Assembly (NCBI GenBank): GCA_964434735.1
Contig: CAYSWK010000019.1
Coordinates: 1 to 19,168, forward strand
Length of the DNA stretch: 19,168 nucleotides
From: CAYSWK01 sp964434735
GTDB taxonomy: Archaea > Micrarchaeota > Micrarchaeia > Anstonellales > Bilamarchaeaceae
Direction of reading: 5' to 3'
Positions 7,610 to 12,473 of the stretch are shown one piece after another. Within the stretch, counting starts at the first letter, position 1, and each line of letters begins with the position of its first letter. The notes beneath the pieces were generated by a model. The model searched no databases, was not told where the DNA came from, and was given only the letters and a program-made list of their open reading frames with translations. The position numbers were made by a program, and so were the translations under genes.

Positions 7610-9880
7610 ATGTGCAACTTGTCTCTTGAAGGAACTCGCGCAATAGTTGATCTTTCAAAATGCCCGTATGAATTTGCTTCCCCTGAATTCATCAACCTTC
7701 ATCTTAAGGACATTTCAACCATTGAGTCTCCCATAAGTACCATCCGTTATGAAGAGGAATTAGTTATTGAGCTTGATGCGGAAAAAACGTCTATCCTTAC
7801 CGAGTATGCGGCATTCATCCGTGCGTTTGAGTCGCTTTTGCTGCGTGAAGATTTGTACGGCCTTAAAGAGGATCCTGAGTATTCAAAGCGCAAAGACATG
7901 CTTCGTAAATTCTATGAATACATTTTTACTAATCCTCACGTTGCAGAACGCCAATTAGCCGATTATAACGAGGTCGTTCCTGAAAAACGGGTGTTTTTGC
8001 AAGGAAGCCAGAAATTCAAGGCCTGGATAAACGGCATCCTTAAGAAGTACGTCGAGACTAAGCTGTTCCTTCTGGTTAAAAAAACTGGCGATTTTCGGTC
8101 AGCTTTTCTTTCACTTGTCGGCCTTAAGAGCCTTTATTTTGTCAATTCAATTGTCCTTGAAAAGCCTGAAAATGCCATCCCACTCAAGTCAATCGATGCG
8201 CATTATTCGCTTCCCTACGGTGTTGAAGTCCAGGTGTACGAGGTTCCGGGGGGTGAGGCAAATTTGTACATCCAATCAAACCCTACGCTTGAAAACCTGT
8301 CAAGTGAGCTTCGCGTTCTTATGAAGCGAGTTATTCTTGAGGAGATGAAAAATACGTTTGACAATGTTGATCCTAATATTCTTATGGATTCAAAGACGAG
8401 GGAATATCGCCAGTATTTCCTTGATGCGGCACTTTTGCAAAATATTCCTATCACTCCCCGTGAGGCGTTAACAATGGGTCGTGAAGCGGCATCATGGGTT
8501 GTGGGTTTAGGGTCACATATTGAAAATCTTGCACTTGACAAGGACAATATCACTGATATTTACATTGATTCGGAAAATTCCCCGTTTTATCTTGAACATG
8601 CAAAATTCGGCTTGTGCCACACAGTGTACAGGTATAACCGTGATTTGCTTGAGCGCGCATTTAGGAACATTGTTCTTACGCTTAAAGGCACTCGAAAGTT
8701 TGATGAAACCTCACCTATCGTAGATGTTGTGCTTCCACGGCTTTCGATGAGGTGCCATTTGCAACGGCCGCCTGCAACGTTTGGCGAATTGCAAGGCGCA
8801 CTTCGTATCATGAAGGAAAGTCCGTTTACCTACGCACAATATCTTAATTACAAGAGTATGTCCCCGTTTTTTGCAGGGTATGACGATGTCCTGGTAAGTC
8901 TTGGATGTTCCGAAGCGGTTTTGGGTTTGAAAGGGGTTGGAAAAACCGCCTTTACTGCGGCTAAAATTACCTCTATAGGTACAAGAAGAAGAATCATCCC
9001 CATTCAGGATATTCAGGAAATTCCCGTTAATTCATTTAGGAAACGAGGATTTCACATTGGCGCTTCCCGCGTGCAATCATCAGACATTGAGCAAGGCACT
9101 TCTCGTGAACTTGACTTGGTTTCTATGGCAAATGCCCTTTTGCGTATGGGTGATGCCGCGCTCATCATCAACGAAGTCCGTTCGCGTGTTGCAGTGCAAG
9201 GTATCATCAACCTTTTGAATACTCAACCTGGCGTGTTCCTTTTGTACAACCTTCATGCCGAATCGCTTCGTGATATCCAGGACCGGCTTGAATTGGTCTT
9301 TGGAATTCCCGCCGCCAGCATGTATGCGACCGATAGGTACACGTTTCTTAAGAAACTCAGGTTTGGTCGAAGAGGACGAGTATACCGCGTGCTCGGATAT
9401 GAATACGAAAGTGATGTTGAGCAGAAGAAATTCATTGAAGTATTCCGTTATAAGCGTGGCGAATCGATAGACAAATGCCAGCTTGAGTGCAGGTTCCTTC
9501 GAAACCCGGAGGCCAACATGCAGGACTTTTCCAAGGTTGATCTTTCAAAACTGCAGGATTCGCTTGACATCGTATTTGTCCCTCCGGCACTTTTACGAAG
9601 AAGTGAAGAAACGGGCATTACTCCGGAACAGTATATTATGCAGGCGTTTTTCAAGGGGAAGATGTACGATTTGGTTTATACGACTTCAAAGCAGCTTGAC
9701 GATAAGCTGTTCCTTGAGCTTGATTTTGTACTTCGCGTTAATACGGAGGCAAACCGTTTGCTTGCGTCCCTTGAGGATGAGGAAGGGCAGATCAATTTTG
9801 CCGATGCGTGGGAGAAATGGGTCCCTGTTTTCAAAAAACTCGTAAAGGAGGAGCTCGCAGAGAGGAAGGCTGCCGGTTAA
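7610..9880 (+). CDS. Type II/IV secretion-family ATPase (FlaI/TadA/GspE superfamily) for pilus assembly
   Basis: 756 residues, long for the family (FlaI about 550). The first about 330 residues form N-terminal regions without catalytic motifs. The C-terminal ATPase domain shows a Walker A GLKGVGKT (residues 439-446) and a Walker B-like ALIINEVRS, whose E522 sits where GEVRG is usual. A His-box LLYNLHAES (H549) follows, then arginine-rich text (LRFGRRGR). About 180 residues follow the core, ending in a Lys/Glu-rich tail. Such ATPases are hexameric cytosolic motors that extrude pilins or archaellins through a TadC/FlaJ membrane platform. The platform gene is not in the window. The position right after five pilin-like genes supports a role in assembling them. 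The N-for-G change before the Walker B glutamate and the lack of a second T after GKT are deviations, but the catalytic residues are present. Confidence 0.9.
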   Translation: MCNLSLEGTRAIVDLSKCPYEFASPEFINLHLKDISTIESPISTIRYEEELVIELDAEKTSILTEYAAFIRAFESLLLREDLYGLKEDPEYSKRKDMLRKFYEYIFTNPHVAERQLADYNEVVPEKRVFLQGSQKFKAWINGILKKYVETKLFLLVKKTGDFRSAFLSLVGLKSLYFVNSIVLEKPENAIPLKSIDAHYSLPYGVEVQVYEVPGGEANLYIQSNPTLENLSSELRVLMKRVILEEMKNTFDNVDPNILMDSKTREYRQYFLDAALLQNIPITPREALTMGREAASWVVGLGSHIENLALDKDNITDIYIDSENSPFYLEHAKFGLCHTVYRYNRDLLERAFRNIVLTLKGTRKFDETSPIVDVVLPRLSMRCHLQRPPATFGELQGALRIMKESPFTYAQYLNYKSMSPFFAGYDDVLVSLGCSEAVLGLKGVGKTAFTAAKITSIGTRRRIIPIQDIQEIPVNSFRKRGFHIGASRVQSSDIEQGTSRELDLVSMANALLRMGDAALIINEVRSRVAVQGIINLLNTQPGVFLLYNLHAESLRDIQDRLELVFGIPAASMYATDRYTFLKKLRFGRRGRVYRVLGYEYESDVEQKKFIEVFRYKRGESIDKCQLECRFLRNPEANMQDFSKVDLSKLQDSLDIVFVPPALLRRSEETGITPEQYIMQAFFKGKMYDLVYTTSKQLDDKLFLELDFVLRVNTEANRLLASLEDEEGQINFADAWEKWVPVFKKLVKEELAERKAAG

Positions 9881-9886
9881 TTTTTT
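9881..9886 (+). terminator. T6 tract after the ATPase gene
   Basis: Six consecutive T directly follow the ATPase stop codon. This is a minimal archaeal U-tract terminator candidate; no stem is seen. Confidence 0.4.
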
Positions 9887-9920
9887 ATTGATTAGGTATC
9901 TATCTTACGTTTTGAGCCTA

Positions 9921-9928
9921 TTTTTAAT
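9921..9928 (+). promoter_or_regulatory. TATA-like element for the 9950 gene
   Basis: TTTTTAAT is centred about 26 bp upstream of ATG 9950, matching the leaderless spacing seen at other genes in the window. Confidence 0.45.
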
Positions 9929-9949
9929 GCTTTTTTCTATTATCCTATT

Positions 9950-10558
9950 ATGAAGAAGTACCTTTTTGTTTTAATTATCTGTTTGATCGCAGGTGCGATC
10001 TTTCTTTTGAATAGTACTATGTCCAAAACGCAGGAACTTGCGCAAATTGATCGCTCGTGTATTTTTGCAAATAATACTCCTGCCCAAATCAAAGCGATTA
10101 ATTCTTTGTACTGGAATCCCCCCGTTGGGGCGGTTTATGGCAAGACAAAATCAATCTATTCCAATCATAGCCTGTATAAAGGCGTCACTCTTACTTCGAG
10201 TCGTAATTTTTCTTTTAATGGAGAATTGACTATAGAAGTTAGAGAAGTTCCAAAAGAGTATTCCCGTCTTTATGAGCAGTATTTTCATAATTTCAATGAC
10301 CTATCTGATCGTAGAACTCCAGAGGAATTAAAGGAACGATTCAAAAGAGGAAAAGAGGAGCTCAAAAAACTTGATGATGCAAACACAACTGTTTTTTCTT
10401 CAATTACTCGTTGCATTTCATCCGGAGACACCATTAATTTTTCAGCTGATGTTGCAAATTATAGTTTGGTTTTTGTTAAGACCATTGTTCGTTGGAATGG
10501 CAACGTGCAGGAAGATAGGCACGTTGTCCCCTTGGTAGATTACCCTGTGGCAGGGTAA
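9950..10558 (+). CDS. Hypothetical exported or membrane-anchored protein
   Basis: 202 residues. The N-terminus is MKKY followed by a hydrophobic stretch to about residue 24, a signal anchor or signal peptide, then a soluble extracytoplasmic domain. The middle part (about residues 95-145) is highly charged (Lys/Glu/Asp/Arg) and probably helical. Two cysteines flank it: one near the N-terminus (RSCIF) and one after it (TRCIS). I recognise no family. It lies downstream of the pilus ATPase but has its own TATA-like element. Its text is more A+T-rich and less like the neighbouring pilin genes. It ends exactly against the stop codon of the convergent asparagine-synthase-like gene, and the last 60 bp of its coding region hold two perfect inverted repeats. 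Confidence 0.7.
   Translation: MKKYLFVLIICLIAGAIFLLNSTMSKTQELAQIDRSCIFANNTPAQIKAINSLYWNPPVGAVYGKTKSIYSNHSLYKGVTLTSSRNFSFNGELTIEVREVPKEYSRLYEQYFHNFNDLSDRRTPEELKERFKRGKEELKKLDDANTTVFSSITRCISSGDTINFSADVANYSLVFVKTIVRWNGNVQEDRHVVPLVDYPVAG
10501..10526. repeat. Perfect 8-bp inverted repeat inside a gene end
   Basis: CAACGTGC (10501-10508) and GCACGTTG (10519-10526) are perfectly complementary across a 10-nt loop. They lie within the last 20 codons of the 9950 gene, just ahead of a second hairpin, and may help terminate one or both converging transcripts. Confidence 0.55.
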
Positions 10559-10567
10559 TTATTTTTT
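10540..10567. terminator. Terminator-like hairpin at a zero-gap convergent junction
   Basis: TTACCCTG (10540-10547) and CAGGGTAA (10551-10558) form a perfect 8-bp stem with a 3-nt loop whose last bases are the plus-strand stop codon. A T-rich run follows (TTATTTTTT), so on plus it looks like an intrinsic terminator. The minus-strand gene's stop (10561-10559) abuts it. Confidence 0.6.
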
Positions 10568-11338
10568 CCCAAAAAGCGGTTGCGGGTATTTTTGGTCAAG
10601 TTCGCTTGCGTGCTTGAGGATTATCTTATGTATTCCGCTTCCATATTGCATGGCATGTTTTCGTCGTTCACATGCCTCTTTTGGTACGTGCAAGAGGTGA
10701 GCTGCCTCGCGTAAAAGTCCTTTCTTCAATTCACGGTCATCCATGCGCATATCCAAAGGAACAGTGTTTACGAATTCGAATAATTTTTGGTTGTAAAACG
10801 GAAAACGAGCTTCAATGTTAAAGTGGTTGCATACTTTTTTCACCCACGCAATTTCGCGTTGGGGGAGGAGTCTCCATTCCTCTTTCAGTAGTTTTTCAAG
10901 GTCTTTGCCTTCTTCATGATCTTTGTAGTATCTATCATATCCTATGAATAATTCTTCTGAACCTGAACCAAACAGGAGAATTTTGATCCCTTTTGTGTGT
11001 GCTTCCTTGCATACGGCAATGACGGGCACAAGCAGTTCGACCTTAAGGAGCTCATTAGGGCACAATTCATACGCTTCCTTGTAATTCGCAAGAATCTCCT
11101 CTTCATTAAATTCGTGAGCTATGAGTTCAAGCCCCAGTTCCTTTGCGATGCGGGGGGCACATTCCATATCCTTGCTTGTTGCAAGCCCTGCACAGAATAA
11201 TAGTGGTTTTACGTGCTCCTTCGCAATGGTTGCAATAGTACTTGAGTCAAGGCCGCCTGAAAATGCAATGCCTATCGCATCGTCAAGCGTTTCCTCTATG
11301 GCTGATTTGACGAGCTCTGCAAGATTGGGGATAATCAT
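10559..11338 (-). CDS. Stand-alone asparagine synthase (PP-loop ATPase) domain protein
   Basis: 259 residues from ATG 11338; a GTG at 11347 would add three. The N-terminal PP-loop FSGGLDSST (about residues 26-34) binds ATP pyrophosphate. FGSGSEELFIGYDRYY (about 125-140) matches the SGxGxDE(L/I)FxGY motif of class B asparagine synthetases, and an EARFPF segment follows. Full-length AsnB enzymes are over 500 residues with an N-terminal glutaminase (Ntn) domain starting with Cys1. That domain is absent here and there is no room for it, so glutamine cannot be the direct nitrogen donor through the usual channel. Likely reactions are ammonia-dependent amidation or another adenylation-type amide synthesis. 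The acidic motif reads SEE rather than ADE. The gene has a TATA-like TTTAAAT at 11384-11392 upstream. The domain call is firm; the substrate is unknown. Confidence 0.83.
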   Translation of the reverse strand: MIIPNLAELVKSAIEETLDDAIGIAFSGGLDSSTIATIAKEHVKPLLFCAGLATSKDMECAPRIAKELGLELIAHEFNEEEILANYKEAYELCPNELLKVELLVPVIAVCKEAHTKGIKILLFGSGSEELFIGYDRYYKDHEEGKDLEKLLKEEWRLLPQREIAWVKKVCNHFNIEARFPFYNQKLFEFVNTVPLDMRMDDRELKKGLLREAAHLLHVPKEACERRKHAMQYGSGIHKIILKHASELDQKYPQPLFGKK

Positions 11339-11413
11339 ATAATGCACGTAGTGAAAGTTATGAGTTTGAATTGGAAGAAGGGATTTAAAAAAGCGGGCAT
11401 ACGCGGTTCAATT

Positions 11414-11935
11414 TTATCGTATGTTAGTAAGTTTAGCTGTTCCTTCTTCAGTTCCCGGTTCAATCTTAAAAAGAGGGGGTGTTTTTCCCGGGTTTATGGC
11501 GAATGTTTCGCCAAAAGGAGTCGCAGGATCGTTATCATTTGTTATAATTTGTCCGTCAGGTTTTTGAATAACATATTTGAGTTTAACTCCTGTTTTTGTT
11601 ATTTGTTCAATCCCTAATGCGGCGCGCCCCCATGTTGGGGAACTTCTAGTCATTAAGAGATCTTTTTCACGTACTATGCACGTTTGTTCAAAAAAACATT
11701 CGCGGGCGATTGATTCGTTACTTCCATCTTTATGTACTAAAATGATATAATGTAGTTTTGGTTCTTTTGCAGGAGGTGCATCTATTTTTTTACGTTCGGT
11801 ATAGGTGGTTTGTGGTTTTCCAAATGGATGGGAATCTCTTGTATTATAATGAGCAATTCCTTCATGCAAAGGCATGAAGGCAGTCATGAGTATGGCCGCC
11901 GTTCTTAACCATTTTTTTGAATTTTTAAATGTCAT
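11414..11935 (-). CDS. Small exported protein of unknown function
   Basis: 173 residues from ATG 11935. This start is preferred over the ORF's upstream codon at 11968 because an A/T-rich TATA region lies about 25 bp upstream and because the protein then begins with a compact signal peptide: a basic stretch (KNSKKW), a hydrophobic core (about residues 12-22), then EGIAHYN near a cleavage site. The secreted part is polar and has one pair of cysteines (ECFFEQTC) plus Pro- and Thr-rich text. No motif or family recognised. It lies on the same strand as the asparagine-synthase-like gene, separated by about 75 bp, and downstream of the tRNA. Confidence 0.65.
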   Translation of the reverse strand: MTFKNSKKWLRTAAILMTAFMPLHEGIAHYNTRDSHPFGKPQTTYTERKKIDAPPAKEPKLHYIILVHKDGSNESIARECFFEQTCIVREKDLLMTRSSPTWGRAALGIEQITKTGVKLKYVIQKPDGQIITNDNDPATPFGETFAINPGKTPPLFKIEPGTEEGTAKLTNIR

Positions 11936-12002
11936 TTTTTCAACACATTTAAATAAAAAAAATAACAATTTTTAAACGGATACGTGCTTTTCGATAAATC
12001 AA
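11936..12002. other. A/T-rich promoter region of the 11414-11935 gene
   Basis: The interval holds TTTAAAT and an A8 run that can serve as the minus-strand TATA region. No other structure is seen before the repeat block begins at about 12003. Confidence 0.4.
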
Positions 12003-12087
12003 AACTGGACACTCAACACTGAATACAAAACAAGGAAAACATGCATACCAAGACGGGATGCTGGAAACCGGGAACGATCATAGATCA

Positions 12088-12135
12088 AAAAAGTGGGCCT
12101 TTGATTGACCTGTCGGTCAATGCGCCCCACTTTTT
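12088..12135. repeat. Strong hairpin bordered by A5/T5, carrying a copy of the tRNA 3' end
   Basis: AAAAAGTGGG (12088-12097) pairs perfectly with CCCACTTTTT (12126-12135). Inside, ATTGACC (12104-12110) pairs with GGTCAAT (12115-12121) around a TGTC loop. The left arm AAAAAGTGGGCCT (12088-12100) is identical to 12175-12187, the tRNA 3' acceptor end plus its T5 terminator. It can act as a terminator on either strand or be the remnant of a duplication or integration at the tRNA end. Confidence 0.6.
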
Positions 12136-12174
12136 CATCAGTGCAAAACTCATGACTCAAAACACAAAACAAGG

Positions 12175-12179
12175 AAAAA
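12175..12179 (-). terminator. T5 terminator of the tRNA gene
   Basis: On the minus strand, five T follow the tRNA discriminator base A73 after one C. This is a typical oligo-T end for an archaeal tRNA transcript. CCA is not encoded. Confidence 0.55.
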
Positions 12180-12194
12180 GTGGGCCTGCTGGGA

Positions 12195-12274
12195 AAGTCA
12201 CTGTTTCCCGTTTCCTGTAGCCAGTGTCCAGTTAACAAATTTACTGGAACTCCGAAACCGGAAACTGAAAACTG
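12195..12274 (-). other. 80-nt tRNA intron in the T-loop (position 59/60)
   Basis: The T-stem CTGGG/CCCAG forms the outer helix. Directly inside it is a symmetric 7x7 internal region that reads as a bulge-helix-bulge. A58-A59^T and T-T^T60 are the 3-nt bulges, and TTCA against TGAC forms a central helix with three of four pairs. Inside that, 12273 downward pairs with 12201 upward in one unbroken register almost to the tip (centre about 12237), so the intron is nearly one long hairpin. Cleavage after the second bulge base restores a perfect TTCAAAT loop. The 1-nt placement is ambiguous (59/60 or 60/61). Confidence 0.75.
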
Positions 12275-12296
12275 ATTTGAACCCAGGACCTACGGC

Positions 12297-12343
12297 TCTC
12301 TTAAGGAGAGCCAGCCCACGCAGCGCGTGGATTAGATCGTGCC
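12297..12343 (-). other. 47-nt tRNA intron in the anticodon loop (canonical 37/38)
   Basis: The anticodon stem ACGGT/GCCGT is the outer helix. CTTA (32-35) pairs fully with TAAG of the intron as the 4-bp central helix. The bulges are T36-A37^T and A-G^A38. The inner helix is weak (a G-U and a G-C pair, then mismatches). The intron has its own 6-bp hairpin CCACGC/GCGTGG (12329-12315). This is the canonical site cut by the archaeal splicing endonuclease. Confidence 0.78.
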
Positions 12344-12383
12344 ATATAAGACCGTCGCTCTAAACCGTGCTGAGCTACAAGCC

Positions 12384-12473
12384 CACGTAAGGATATATAG
12401 TATACTCAAATGTTTTAAAAAGCGAAACATTTTTAGGCAAGCGTTTAAATATCTGAGGTTTGACTAGTAATCT
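12384..12473. promoter_or_regulatory. Divergent promoters of the tRNA and the Cys-rich repeat protein
   Basis: On minus, TTTTTAAAAC (12420-12411) lies about 32 bp upstream of tRNA base 1, which allows a short 5' leader. On plus, TTTAAATA (12444-12451) is centred 26.5 bp before ATG 12474, implying a leaderless mRNA. Here the two divergent genes have separate TATA boxes. Confidence 0.55.

Larger units (their letters stand above)
12003..12273. repeat. Degenerate 7-bp-periodic repeat block
   Basis: Three stretches read as consecutive imperfect heptamers. One is 12004-12045 (ACTGGAC, ACTCAAC, ACTGAAT, ACAAAAC and so on). The second is about 12146-12180 (AAACTCA, TGACTCA, AAACACA, AAACAAG, GAAAAAG). 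The third is the whole 12197-12273 stretch inside the tRNA T-loop intron (on minus CAGTTTT, CAGTTTC, CGGTTTC ... ACAGGAA, ACGGGAA). A 15-bp direct repeat, ACAAAACAAGGAAAA, occurs at 12025-12039 and 12164-12178. An 11-bp inverted repeat, AACTGGACACT, is at 12003-12013 and (inverted) 12223-12233. This resembles short tandem heptamer repeats known in some bacteria, mainly cyanobacteria; I cannot assign a family. Confidence 0.6.
12181..12383 (-). tRNA. tRNA-Ile(UAU) interrupted by two introns
   Basis: Read on minus: acceptor GGGCTTG (12383-12377), TA, D-stem GCTC/GAGC with an 11-nt loop containing GG, then anticodon stem ACGGT and loop CTTATA. A 47-nt intron follows, then A38, stem GCCGT, variable AGGTC, T-stem CTGGG and TTCAAA. 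An 80-nt intron follows, then T60, CCCAG, CAGGCCC and discriminator A at 12181. Removing both introns gives 76 nt. The acceptor is fully paired (one G-U), as are the D and T stems; the anticodon stem is paired with one G-U. The spliced anticodon loop is CTTATAA, anticodon UAU, with U33. The body resembles archaeal tRNA-Ile2, which normally has CAU. No CCA is encoded; a T5 tract follows. Both introns show bulge-helix-bulge geometry. Without the second intron the gene would look 3'-truncated, so tRNA finders may miss it. Confidence 0.85.

Noticed and set aside
12003..12233. A complete MITE defined by the 11-bp inverted repeats
   Set aside because: The span would include the tRNA 3' exon, which is required by the tRNA structure, and no flanking target duplication is seen; kept only as a possible relic.
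11999..12238. Open reading frame of 79 codons on minus across the intergenic block
   Set aside because: It runs over heptamer repeats and the 3' part of the tRNA gene, has no start signal, and its translation reflects the repeat rhythm; not a real gene.
12003..12273. CRISPR array
   Set aside because: The units are 7 bp and degenerate with no spacers of constant length, and no cas genes are in the window.
12297..12315. CTTAAGA inside a 7-bp hairpin as an anticodon loop (tRNA-Leu UAA or a long variable arm)
   Set aside because: The hairpin geometry puts C at position 33 or gives a 5-nt loop. The ACGGT/GCCGT stem with a 4-of-4 BHB helix explains the region better.
12275..12383. A 3'-truncated tRNA pseudogene
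   Set aside because: The missing strands, fully complementary to the 5' parts and followed by a T5 tract, are found 80 nt downstream, so an intron is the better reading.
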